A stretch of DNA of 64,000 nt from Ruminococcus bicirculans (ex Wegman et al. 2014) (GTDB lineage: Bacteria > Bacillota > Clostridia > Oscillospirales > Ruminococcaceae), in NCBI RefSeq assembly GCF_000723465.1, contig NZ_HF545616.1, forward strand, positions 310,001 through 374,000, given 5' to 3'. The notes under the pieces were generated by a model, which was given only the letters and a program-made list of their open reading frames with translations, was not told where the DNA came from and ran no database searches. Shown here piece by piece: positions 54,268 through 62,632 of this stretch. Each line of letters starts with the position of its first letter. Within the stretch, counting starts at the first letter, position 1. The position numbers were made by a program, and so were the translations under genes.

Positions 54268-55545
54268 ATGATAAAATATGGTTTAAAAGAATTTGCAAGA
54301 AATATCTACAGCAATATTTTTATCGCTGTTCAGCTCGCCATTGCATTTATTATAATGACGGCGGCTGTTTCTTCTGTTCTTTCAAGAATAGAGATGTATA
54401 CTCCTGTAAAGAAATACTTTCCTGATGGCAAGGGACTATATATATGTAATATATATGATACTGCTCCTCTTGACAGTGAGCTTAAAAATATTGATGATGT
54501 GGAGTCGGTGACAAGCGGATATGATACAAGCTTGTATTATTCTCCGTCATCAAAAGATCTATCTAATGGACTTGGTGACGATAGAATGAGCGTTAATGCT
54601 TTATCTGAAGATATGATAAAGTCATTTACGCCGCAGATGAGTTCGGGAAAATGGCTGCCTAATGCGTCGGCTAACGGAGATTTAATACCTGCTGTTGTGA
54701 CTGAAAACAGCAACTACAAAACGGGTGACATAGTTACCATTATGCACAAAGAGAAAGTAGGGGAGATGTCCCCTGATGATGAGGATTTTGACTATGCTGA
54801 TCCTTATAAGTATGAGTATGTTAAGAACAAGGTGGAAATTGTCGGTGTCATAGCTGACGGCTCACAGTTGCTGGGATTTTCATCTGCATATTTAGGCACT
54901 GAGGATAGTATAAAAGAAAAGCCTGATTTCAGAGATCTTTATGCTAATGTCAATAAGCATGGCAACATGATGCTGATAGTTCCGACAGACTGTCTTAAAG
55001 ATATAAACTGTAAAATATATCCTTGCGGCAATCAAATAGTAACGTTAAAGGATAATGTAAGCAATGAGCGTTTTAAGGAGCTTGAATTATATCTGAGGGA
55101 TTATGGCAGGGTTTTTGACTTTGAGGATTTCAGAGAAAATTCGCTTGTCTATATTAATGGTCAGCTTATCAAGCTTGTTCCAATGCTTATATGCGTGATA
55201 GTTCTTGTTATTGTAAGCTCAGTTTCGGCTTCGGCAGTGAACATAAAAAAGAGACTTGGAGATTATGGTATCTATTATCTCTGCGGAGCAAAGTGGAACG
55301 CATATATCAAGATAGATCTTGTGTGTGATCTTATGACCGCAGTTATGGCAGCCGCCATTGCAGTGTGTATTTCAAATGTTCTTACTATGAGCGAATTTAT
55401 GGGAAATACAGTGATAAGTTTTGGTTGGCTGCACTTGATTGGCTGTGTATGTATCGTTATCTTGAACATTCTGATCTCACTTTTGATACCGGGCGTTATA
55501 ATGAGACGAAATACACCAAATGAGATCTTGATGATAAATGAATAA
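54268..55545 (+). CDS. ABC transporter permease-like protein 2 (FtsX/MacB type)
   Basis: 425 residues with the same layout: N-terminal TM (about 13-36), large outer domain, three C-terminal TM helices, and the FtsX-like loop SASAVNIKKRLGDYGIYYLCGAKW. GAGAGG precedes the ATG. It overlaps the frame leading into the ATPase gene. Confidence 0.85.
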   Translation: MIKYGLKEFARNIYSNIFIAVQLAIAFIIMTAAVSSVLSRIEMYTPVKKYFPDGKGLYICNIYDTAPLDSELKNIDDVESVTSGYDTSLYYSPSSKDLSNGLGDDRMSVNALSEDMIKSFTPQMSSGKWLPNASANGDLIPAVVTENSNYKTGDIVTIMHKEKVGEMSPDDEDFDYADPYKYEYVKNKVEIVGVIADGSQLLGFSSAYLGTEDSIKEKPDFRDLYANVNKHGNMMLIVPTDCLKDINCKIYPCGNQIVTLKDNVSNERFKELELYLRDYGRVFDFEDFRENSLVYINGQLIKLVPMLICVIVLVIVSSVSASAVNIKKRLGDYGIYYLCGAKWNAYIKIDLVCDLMTAVMAAAIAVCISNVLTMSEFMGNTVISFGWLHLIGCVCIVILNILISLLIPGVIMRRNTPNEILMINE

Positions 55546-55558
55546 GAGAGGCATTATA

Positions 55559-56221
55559 ATGATAAAGCTTGATAAAATAATAAAGATATATAATCCAAAG
55601 AAAGCCAATGAATATGAGGCTTTGCATGGGGTATCATGCGAGATATCAGACGGTGAAATGGTAGCGATAATTGGAAAATCAGGCGCAGGAAAATCCACAC
55701 TTTTGCATATCCTTGCCTGCATAGACAGCTATCAGAGCGGTGAGTACACAATTGACGGCACTTTGGTAAAAAATTTATCAGAGGGGCAGTATGCACAGAT
55801 AAGGAATGAAAAGATAGGCATTGTAATGCAGGACTTTGCACTTGTTGAGGATTTTTCTGCCCTTGAAAACGTATTGATTCCATTGGATTTTGCAAAGAAA
55901 AAGATAAAGAATAAAAAAGAAAAAGCTCTTGAAGCATTAAAAGCTGTTGGTATGGGGGATCTTTCTAAGAAGCCTTGCAACAAGCTTTCGGGAGGACAGA
56001 AGCAGCGTGTTGCTATAGCCAGAGCAATTGTCAACGAGCCTGCCATGATACTTGCGGACGAGCCTACAGGAGCGCTGGACACAAAGACCTCGGCCGAGAT
56101 AATGGAGCTTTTCAAACGCCTTAACAAAGAGGGAAAAACAGTCGTTATCGTTACTCACGATCCAAAAGTCGCAGAACAATGCAGTCGTGTTATCGAAGTG
56201 TCTGACGGTAAGATCATATAG
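55559..56221 (+). CDS. ABC transporter ATP-binding protein (LolD/MacB type)
   Basis: 220 residues. Walker [11 protein letters not shown]-loop in [19 protein letters not shown], signature [14 protein letters not shown], Walker [14 protein letters not shown]-loop [15 protein letters not shown] precedes ATG 55559 inside the end of the permease gene. With the two permeases it forms a type VII ABC machine, plausibly for peptide export, immunity or envelope stress relief. Confidence 0.93.
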   Translation: MIKLDKIIKIYNPKKANEYEALHGVSCEISDGEMVAIIGKSGAGKSTLLHILACIDSYQSGEYTIDGTLVKNLSEGQYAQIRNEKIGIVMQDFALVEDFSALENVLIPLDFAKKKIKNKKEKALEALKAVGMGDLSKKPCNKLSGGQKQRVAIARAIVNEPAMILADEPTGALDTKTSAEIMELFKRLNKEGKTVVIVTHDPKVAEQCSRVIEVSDGKII

Positions 56222-56387
56222 AAAAAATCCAATTCCCGCACATCAAATGCAAAAATCACATTTTGATATCGGCTGTTTAGCGTGATATTTTGTGGGTGTG
56301 ACGTATCCTAATAACATAATTCGAGCTTTTTTTATCTTTCTTTTCTTTATATCTGTTTAATAAGAGTAAAATTGTCAGAAGTAAAAA

Positions 56388-56418
56388 AATGACCGCACCC
56401 GTGAAAGGTGCGGTCATT
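56388..56418 (-). terminator. Terminator of the minus-strand AAA+ locus
   Basis: Perfect 12-bp stem AATGACCGCACC / GGTGCGGTCATT. Read on the minus strand it is followed by a run of seven or more T, so it ends transcription of the AAA+ gene. Confidence 0.85.
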
Positions 56419-56437
56419 AGTATTTTGTGGCGGAGCG

Positions 56438-58298
56438 TTAGTTTTGGTTTGGTCTGTATGTTTTTGCCATGCGTGAGAAGTTTGAAAGAAGTTTGCTGTC
56501 GATGAACTTGCTTACTGCTGTGGTGGCAGGTCTTGCACCTGATTTGATGTTGTAGGTGTCGGCTGTTATCTTATCTACTGCCTTTGCAAGCTCGTCTGCA
56601 CTGAACAGGGAGTCCATATTCAGCTCAGGGCGAAGCCTTTTGATGACTTTTATCTCGCTCACAAGTCTATTTTCCACTATCTTTCTGTACACCGACCTTG
56701 ATATCTCGCTGAAAGTGTATTTCTGTGAGAAGCGGTTGATAAGCTCAACGTCAAAATAGTCGGAAAGGTCGCTTATGAGCTGTGTGTCTGATGTGCTGTC
56801 TGAGTTGAAGCCAATGCTTCTGCTCTTTGCGGTACAGCTTGCATTGGTGGTGGCTATTATTATGGACTTCGAGAAGTCTATAACACTTCCTTGACTTGTG
56901 GTGAGAATGCCCTCGTCAAAGACAGACATGAATAGTCTTTGCACGGATCTGTCGCACTTTTCAAACTCGTCAAGGAGTATCACCTGATAGGGATTTGAGC
57001 TTATCAAAGGGCAGTTCAACATTGCTGTCGCTTCCAAGATAGCCTGCAGGCGAGCCTATAATGCGGTTTATGCCTGCGTCATAATAGAATTCCGACATAT
57101 TCAGTGTGATAGGTTTCTCGCCTGCACAGTTTTTGGCTATTATCTTTGCGACCTCTGTTTTGCCCACCCCGCTTGGTCCGATAAAAAGCATTGTAAAAGG
57201 CTTTTTGGTCGGCCTGATGTGGAGAGAGTGGAGCTTAAGCACATTGACAAGATCGTCTATGATAGCTTCCTGACCGCAGACGGCTGAGAGGTCACGGCGA
57301 AAGGCTCTCTCGTTAAAGGCGTGGGGCGTGCTGTGACCTGATGTCATGTGGAAAGCCGTTTCTTTTATATGGCGGTCGGTGAGAGTAATTTTCATCTTCT
57401 TGTCAGAAGCGTTCTTCACCACGGCGGAAGCTATGGAGCGGTCAAGTAGCGTTATGGCATTGTCAGGGCGGTGTGAGCCTGAGTAGCAAAATTCGTCTGC
57501 GATATCAACAATGTGCTCTGCCTTGCTTCTGCTCAAAGCGAATGAGATGTTATAGTGTTTGGCAAAATGCTGGTTCATGCTGAGAAGGATCTCCACTGTC
57601 TGCTCATGGTCTGCTTCGTCAACTATTATCTTTGTCATACGCCTGCAAAAGGCAGGGTCGCTGTCGATGAGATTTGCTTCCTGGGTCGTTGTCGCTCCTA
57701 TGAGCTTTATTTTCCCACGGCTCAGAGCAGGCTTCAAGATCTGAGCGACGATCCGATATGCCTTTTCCTGAAAAAGCATATGTATTTCGTCGATAAACAA
57801 AATTCGCTTCTCGTCCTGGTCGCTCATATAGTTTATGAGCATTTTGACCTTGTTTTCAAGGTCGCCCATAAGACCTGAATCTGCCACGATATCAGAGAGC
57901 TGGAGGGCATATATCCTATAGCCTTTGAGCTGTGGTACGATGTTCTCGCTGTTTTTGAGCCTGTAGGCAAGCTCCTCCACTATTTTGGTTTTTCCACAGC
58001 CTGCAGGACCGCAGAGCAGTGCGTTGGGCTTGTCCGAGCTTATGAGAACAGACATCATCATAGAGAGTATGTTCTCTCTGAATTTTGTTTCTGTCTTTCT
58101 TGCTTCGGCAAGGTCGAAAAACATTGTTTCGGGGTCAAATACCTTTGCTGTAAATGGATTTTGGCTCGTGTTTTGAATCTCCACAGGATCAGGCTCGTAA
58201 AGCTCGTCCAGTGGGTCAAAATCATCGTCCTCGGAGTCGTTGATACAATCATACGCCTCATATTTCTTGATGTATTCTATATCTTCTGTTTGTGGCAT
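56438..58298 (-). pseudogene. Clp-like double AAA+ ATPase, frameshifted
   Basis: Two overlapping open pieces on the minus strand together encode about 620 residues. AAA-1 has Walker A GPAGCGKTKIVEE and Walker B KRILFIDEIHML; AAA-2 has GPSGVGKTEVAK and VILLDEFEK. The first frame ends at 56970, and the second resumes in another frame near 57010-57030 (FDKLKS then NPYQVILLDEFEK). The break lies between Walker A and Walker B of AAA-2. Loss of one 5-bp repeat unit (TCAAA) would explain it. No N-terminal Clp_N domain is seen, so it is not ordinary ClpB or ClpC. It may still yield the first 442 residues. Confidence 0.75.
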
Positions 58299-58300
58299 TT

Positions 58301-58554
58301 TTATTCCACTTCTTTCTTGGTGTTTTGTTGACGTCTTCTGCGCCTTTTGAAATTTTCACGCATACGGGCAATGCTGAACGGTGCTAATATCAGCTCCTCG
58401 AATATCATGTATGCGCAGTTGCTTGGAATAGTATCCCTCACAGTGGCGAGCATTTTGCCCACTGTACAGCCACCATGATCTTCATTTTGGTAGTTACCCG
58501 ACCACGCTTTTTGATATGATAATACTCTGTACAGTCACATTCCAGACAAACCAA
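58301..58554 (-). pseudogene. Small frameshifted gene upstream of the AAA+ locus
   Basis: The minus strand is coding-like in two frames: upstream CLECDCTEYYHIKKRGRVTT then MKIMVAVQWAKCSPL-stop, and downstream KMLATVRDTIPSNCAYMIFEELILAPFSIARMRENF ending in TAA at 58301. Restoring one G in the TGGGC stretch would join them into one protein of about 84 residues. The 254-bp length is one short of a multiple of three, which fits. It ends 2 bp before the AAA+ start, so they form one unit. Unknown family. Confidence 0.45.
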
Positions 58555-58755
58555 ACCTTATGGAAAACGCAATTCAAATAGAAACTCAAGGCATTTGTCT
58601 TTTGAGTTCAATTTCATCTAAAAAACTATGATGCTGAGCTTGCTTTTGAGTGTGTTTCTTTTAGGCATAACGATTTTACCTCACTTTTTGTTGTTATGCC
58701 TATATTATATCATACTATCTGTCCATTTGTTTGGACTTTTGCTTGCTGAGAAAAA

Positions 58756-59817
58756 ATGATAGTCATAAAGAAAAATAAGGATCGTTGGTTATATATAGAC
58801 AAGAAAATAAACAGGCTTTTGGGAGAGAAAGAGATACAAGGGCTTTATGACGGGCTGTCAGGCAAAAGAAACGATCAAGAGGACTATAACTACAGAGTAG
58901 CTTTTGTGAAAGGTCAGCGCAGAAATGATATCTGTTGTACCTTATGGTATCAAGACTGCACGGCTTATGAAAAAGCACCGCTGACATACTTTGATATGTG
59001 TGTTTTTGACGCTGTTTGCACTATATGGAATAATAACAGAAAGGAGTTTTATCTCAACACCATATGGGAACTTCTCAGCGGAAACGAGGACATTAGATTT
59101 TCACGAAATGCACTTAAAGACAAGCTAAGAGAAAGCGTGGAAAAGCTCCAAAGGCTGAGGATCTTTATAGCCAGCACTGAAAATGCTCCGCAGAAAGTAA
59201 GTGACGGCATTTGGGAACGTTTTATCAACGTGCAAAGTGGCGAGGATTCCAGCGGCAGAGAGGTCTATGAGATAAAGTCCTGCCCGAGGCTGTGGACATA
59301 TGCAGTGGAGGCGCAGGAAGGGCAGATAGCACGAGTGCCTTTATACAAACTAGACGGGCGGAGATATTTCAAGTTGGACAGTGGGCAGGACGGTTTCGAT
59401 TGTTCTAATATCTCAGCACTGTGCGACCTTTTGAATGATCCCGATGAACGTATTAAGATCATCAGGAGAATGAAAAAAGAGTCAATACTTGACCCAGAAT
59501 ACAAATGCAGCATATGGAAAGTTGTTTTGCATTTTTATCTTGCCTACAGGCTGTCCATAATAAAAAGAAAGAACAAGATGAGATTTATAAGCTATGATAC
59601 GATAGTGAAGCTTATGGAGGACTATTTACCTGAAAGTCTGAAAAACGGCAAGAAGAAGGAATTGCTTCGCCAGTGGAGCTTTTGCTATATGACGTGGGCG
59701 ACCCTGCCAAGGCAAGAGTATCATTGGTGGGTCTGCGAGGAATATTTTGACGAAAAAACGGATAGCCCGGTGGGGATAGTGATAAAAAGGAAAAAGCTCG
59801 AGAGGTGGGGGAATTGA
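58756..59817 (+). CDS. Unknown protein, possibly winged-helix Rep-like
   Basis: 353 residues, soluble and basic. The segment about 75-140 (LTYFDMCVFDAVCTIW, FYLNTIWELLSGNE, KLRESVEKLQRLRIFI) reads like a winged helix of the kind found in plasmid and ICE replication initiators. The rest is not recognised. The start ATG has only a weak ribosome site. The 200 bp before it hold a poor promoter (TTGTTG, 17 bp, CATACT). It is on the same strand as the retron and ends about 280 bp before the retron RNA, so it could be an accessory or effector, or a remnant of a mobile element. Confidence 0.55.
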   Translation: MIVIKKNKDRWLYIDKKINRLLGEKEIQGLYDGLSGKRNDQEDYNYRVAFVKGQRRNDICCTLWYQDCTAYEKAPLTYFDMCVFDAVCTIWNNNRKEFYLNTIWELLSGNEDIRFSRNALKDKLRESVEKLQRLRIFIASTENAPQKVSDGIWERFINVQSGEDSSGREVYEIKSCPRLWTYAVEAQEGQIARVPLYKLDGRRYFKLDSGQDGFDCSNISALCDLLNDPDERIKIIRRMKKESILDPEYKCSIWKVVLHFYLAYRLSIIKRKNKMRFISYDTIVKLMEDYLPESLKNGKKKELLRQWSFCYMTWATLPRQEYHWWVCEEYFDEKTDSPVGIVIKRKKLERWGN

Positions 59818-59825
59818 GAGGTGAT

Positions 59826-59848
59826 AAAAGCAAGGCTCGGCTTTTTTT
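59826..59848 (+). terminator. Probable terminator after the Rep-like gene
   Basis: AAAAGC and GCTTTT flank a short GC-rich loop and are followed by more T. It separates this gene from the retron. Confidence 0.5.
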
Positions 59849-59920
59849 CCTATCTTCGTGTGGTTTTTTGTGTATTCATATAAAATATTGGCGCTTGGCG
59901 TAAAATGTCAGGATAACCCA

Positions 59921-59949
59921 TTGACGTGTCGTGCATAAATTGGTAAAAT
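59921..59949 (+). promoter_or_regulatory. Candidate retron promoter
   Basis: -35 TTGACG (59921-59926), 17-bp spacer, -10 TAAAAT (59944-59949). A second TATAAT at 60028-60033 and another at 60061-60066 lie closer to the RNA but lack good -35 boxes. An 11-bp direct repeat GTGTTTATATA occurs at 59959-59969 and 60054-60064. Confidence 0.5.
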
Positions 59950-59993
59950 GATATCAGAGTGTTTATATACAGCCATTTTTTTCGTTGTACTCT

Positions 59994-60023
59994 GCGAGAT
60001 GCACCAATTGTTGTGCATTTCGC
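59994..60023. repeat. 11-bp stem hairpin upstream of the retron RNA
   Basis: GCGAGATGCAC pairs with GTGCATTTCGC (one G-T wobble) around loop CAATTGTT. It is not followed by a T run, so it is more likely an operator or RNA structure than a terminator. Confidence 0.6.
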
Positions 60024-60092
60024 GTGATATAATTATCTCATAAAATAAACAAGGTGTTTATATAATGAGTACATAACATGGTTTGATAAAAT

Positions 60093-60259
60093 ATGACAAG
60101 CGTCAGCAGCGATATTGCAAAACGCATAACTACAGCGAGTCGCTGTGGAAGTTTCAGGGAATAGTAGCTTTGTCAAAAGCTTTTTCACCGAATCGGATTT
60201 AATTCCATTAAATAAAATTCGGCTCCAAAGCATTTGAATCTTGTGCTGACGCTTGTTAT
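60093..60259 (+). ncRNA. Retron msr-msd non-coding RNA
   Basis: Bounded by perfect 13-bp inverted repeats: a1 ACAAGCGTCAGCA (60096-60108) and a2 TGCTGACGCTTGT (60244-60256), extendable by three outer pairs. Directly after a1 is the AGC context used for the branching guanosine (candidate G60109). The msr-like hairpin is ACAGCG-AGT-CGCTGT (60132-60146). The msd-like part has AGCTTT-GTCA-AAAGCT (60166-60181) and a longer hairpin, CCGAAT (60188-60193) with ATTCGG (60217-60222), enclosing ATTTAA-TTCCA-TTAAAT. GCTTTG (60167-60172) can instead pair with CAAAGC (60226-60231) to close a larger msd stem. The RT gene starts 24 bp after a2, as in known retrons. Confidence 0.85.
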
Positions 60260-60279
60260 TATTTTTTTGAGGTGACAAA

Positions 60280-61257
60280 ATGAATGATATTGATAATGAT
60301 ATCATAAGGATCTCAGAGGAGCTTGATGTTCCTTTAAAAAAGCTTTATATGCTTAGCAACAACCGAATACGCTATCATAAACGAAATCAGAAAAAGTGTT
60401 ATTCAAATTACCGCAAGGTGATAATACATCGTGGCAGAGGGCATAAAAACAGGGTGTTAAAAGTGCCGAACGAATATCTCAAGCTCGTTCAAAGAAGGAT
60501 ACTTGAAAGGTATCTTTACACGCTGTCCGTATCTGAGTATGCCACTGCATATTGCAAAAACTCTTCGCTTTTGAAAAATGCAGAGCCGCATATTGGTCAA
60601 CAGAGAGTGCTTAAACTCGATGTTTCAGGTTTTTTTGACAGCATTGATTTTGGCAAGGTCTATGGGGTCATGTGCGAGCTTGGATTTTCTAAGCCTGCCA
60701 CAACGCTGCTGACAAATATATGCACTTATAATAGCATACTGCCGCAGGGTGCGCCAACATCTCCGCAGATATCGAATTTGATGATGAAAAGATTTGATGA
60801 GAGGATAGGCAAGTGGTGTGGAGAGCGTGGCATAAATTACACAAGATACTGTGATGATATGACATTTTCAGGTGGAAAAGCTGTGCTTAACGCCAAAGAG
60901 ATAACGCAACTTGTGAGCAGGGCGTTGTGGAAAATGGGTTTTAAGCTGAACATGAAAAAAACGACGCTTATCGGTTCATCGCAACGTCAGCAGGTAACGG
61001 GGATAGTAGTCAACGAAAAGGCGCAGATCTCGTCGAAACAGCGTCGGGAGATACGTCAGGAAATATATTACTGTGAGAAATACGGAGTTTCCCAAAGCCT
61101 GTTTTTCAAAGGTGCTGACATTACGCCTGAGAAGTACATAAATTCGCTGCTTGGCAGGATATCCTTTGCATTGCAGATAGACCCTGCGGACGTGAAAATG
61201 CATGAGTATTTCAAGGTGGTGAAAAAACTCAAGAGTGAGGTGTGCGTGGAAAAGTAG
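60280..61257 (+). CDS. Retron-type reverse transcriptase
   Basis: 325 residues. It would copy the msd part of the upstream RNA into multicopy single-stranded DNA. RT motifs in order: NAEPH (residues 100-104, the retron NAxxH), KLDVSGFFDSID (catalytic Asp114), LPQGAPTSPQISN (154-166), RYCDDMTFS (Tyr190, Asp192-193), and QQVTGIVVN (VTG, 239-241), the retron-specific triplet that helps recognise its own RNA. GAGGTGA precedes ATG 60280. No effector domain is fused. Known retrons are anti-phage toxin-antitoxin-like systems with a separate effector, which is not obvious here. Confidence 0.93.
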   Translation: MNDIDNDIIRISEELDVPLKKLYMLSNNRIRYHKRNQKKCYSNYRKVIIHRGRGHKNRVLKVPNEYLKLVQRRILERYLYTLSVSEYATAYCKNSSLLKNAEPHIGQQRVLKLDVSGFFDSIDFGKVYGVMCELGFSKPATTLLTNICTYNSILPQGAPTSPQISNLMMKRFDERIGKWCGERGINYTRYCDDMTFSGGKAVLNAKEITQLVSRALWKMGFKLNMKKTTLIGSSQRQQVTGIVVNEKAQISSKQRREIRQEIYYCEKYGVSQSLFFKGADITPEKYINSLLGRISFALQIDPADVKMHEYFKVVKKLKSEVCVEK

Positions 61258-61292
61258 GGCAGAACATGGAAGGTATGAAACTTCAGATAACA

Positions 61293-61334
61293 AAAGCTCG
61301 GAAACAACACAATGTGCTATCTCCGAGCTTTAAA
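61293..61334. terminator. Terminator after the retron
   Basis: AAAGCTCGGA (61293-61302) and TCCGAGCTTT (61322-61331) form a perfect 10-bp stem with a 19-nt loop. Confidence 0.7.
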
Positions 61335-61337
61335 CTT

Positions 61338-61360
61338 TGGTGACCCGTACGGGAATTGAA
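61338..61360 (-). other. tRNA 3'-end remnant, candidate attachment site
   Basis: On the minus strand this reads TTCAATTC-CCGT-ACGGGTC-ACCA, which equals tRNA positions 54-76: T-loop, 3' half of the T-stem, 3' acceptor strand, discriminator A and CCA. The preceding bases do not pair as a T-stem and no other tRNA arms are present. Integrases commonly use tRNA 3' ends, so this is probably an att half-site marking one edge of an integrated element that includes the retron. Confidence 0.55.
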
Positions 61361-61563
61361 TTAAACCGCACACCTGATGTGGTCTTTAGTAAAATGCGAA
61401 AAAGCCCGATTTTGCGGCGTTTTTGAGCAATGCAATTGTAGTGATTTTAAGCCGATTTCGGTGATTTTTAGCACAAATAAGTGGCAAACAAGTGGTTGAA
61501 AGTGGCGCATTTCTACCAGGAAGAGTACCGTATGCGTAATGACAGCAGGCGGTCGTTTTTTTA
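61361..61563. other. Non-coding stretch beside the candidate att site
   Basis: No supported gene. An open frame runs on the minus strand through 61386-61655 but it crosses the att-like border and the adjacent remnant in a different frame and has no ribosome site. Confidence 0.4.
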
Positions 61564-61749
61564 TTAATACTGCTTTTTTGTGAGATCAGAAACCAATTGT
61601 TTTCCATCTTCTTTCTCTTCTTCAAATAATTCCATAGCAATAGCTTCACGATCACACTTTAATTTATCAAGTATAAAACTATGTCATAATTCAAAACTTT
61701 TAATCACATCATCCCGTGTGAATGCATAAACTTCATATGTCGTTTGGAT
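61564..61749 (-). pseudogene. 3' remnant of an unrecognised gene
   Basis: The minus strand reads TTYEVYAFTRDDVIKSFEL, an in-frame TGA (61684-61686), then HSFILDKLKCDREAIAMELF and EEEKEDGKQLVSDLTKKQY to TAA at 61564. The composition looks like a real C-terminus with one nonsense change. Upstream it is cut by the long palindrome at 61752. Family not recognised. Confidence 0.4.
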
Positions 61750-61751
61750 GC

Positions 61752-61848
61752 GGTGCAGATTTATTCGGCAGATTGTACTAAATTTTCGCAGGCATACTAG
61801 CGTATGTCATGGGAATTTTGGACAATATGACGGATAAAGATTTGCCGC
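61752..61848. repeat. Long imperfect palindrome, about 97 bp
   Basis: The left arm (61752-61797) and right arm (61802-61848) are reverse complements with about 70 percent agreement by eye, around a TAGC centre within GGCATAC-TAGC-GTATGTC. The left end GGTGCAGATTTAT matches the terminal sequence of the two 77-bp elements. It may be a related MITE-like element. Confidence 0.6.
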
Positions 61849-61902
61849 AGATAAGCCAACAGAATTTAGAGATGACCACATATTAAGGAATCACTGAATA
61901 AA

Positions 61903-62631
61903 TCACAGTACTATATTATAAGTTTTAAGTATATCGTCCTTTTTAGCGTAAAATGCTTCGATAATACTATGATCCGGCGAAAATATCTCATTATTGCAAC
62001 ATTCTGAATAAACATATTCTTCTTTCATAATCTTGCTCTCCGTTTCATCAAGACACAGCCAGCTTATCTGATAACCGTTTATCCTGTAAACAGTTTTTTC
62101 TTTAAAATCAAGAGTCTGCGCAATTATGAGATATTTCTTCCCTGGTACCATAAAATTCATGCCGCCAAAATCCAGCGAGAATAGTTTTTCAGAAGGTGTC
62201 TCTATCTCCATGTCCTCAGCATTCATTAACCGCTCTTTGAACTCAGCCTCTGTTTCGTAGTGAAAGCCGCCTTTGATTTCAACATCAATGCTGTCTGTTT
62301 TGATATTACCCTTTATGACCTTATCCACATCAAGGGTGCAGAAGGTACTGCCCTTTGAAAAGGAAAAGCTGTCCTGTGGAGTTCCTACAAATATGGCTGT
62401 TCCGTAAAGCCCAATGCCGTAGTCTGCATTCTCACTGTCAAACTGAGAAAAGCGATCATACAGTTCCTCTGTATCATGGATCACAGCAATATAGTCACAA
62501 TTGCTGTTATGTATCTTCTCGATAGTGTCCATGCGGGTTATTCCTACATCCTCTGACAAGCCCCTTGCATGTAAGCAAAGCAGAAGGGTGACTGCAATCA
62601 AAGCCGCCTGTAAGGTCAAAAATACTTTCAT
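61903..62631 (-). CDS. Unknown exported protein of an ABC operon
   Basis: About 242 residues. An N-terminal hydrophobic segment (MKVFLTLQAALIAVTLLLCLHARG) acts as signal or anchor, followed by a soluble outer domain with CTLDVDKVIKGNIKTDSIDVEIKGG and MNFMVPGKKYLIIAQTLDFK, reminiscent of small envelope domains that hold a beta sandwich. GGGAGGAATGAT precedes ATG 62631, overlapping the end of the ABC gene. Not recognised. Confidence 0.7.
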   Translation of the reverse strand: MKVFLTLQAALIAVTLLLCLHARGLSEDVGITRMDTIEKIHNSNCDYIAVIHDTEELYDRFSQFDSENADYGIGLYGTAIFVGTPQDSFSFSKGSTFCTLDVDKVIKGNIKTDSIDVEIKGGFHYETEAEFKERLMNAEDMEIETPSEKLFSLDFGGMNFMVPGKKYLIIAQTLDFKEKTVYRINGYQISWLCLDETESKIMKEEYVYSECCNNEIFSPDHSIIEAFYAKKDDILKTYNIVL

Positions 62632-62632
62632 A

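Noticed and set aside
57005-57035. Programmed ribosomal frameshift in the AAA+ gene
   Set aside because: No slippery heptamer or downstream structure is evident, and the join falls inside a conserved ATPase core. Loss of a 5-bp repeat unit explains it better.
60280-61257. Group II intron or DGR reverse transcriptase
   Set aside because: No maturase or endonuclease domain and no intron RNA or template repeat. The VTG and NAxxH motifs plus flanking a1/a2 repeats fit a retron.
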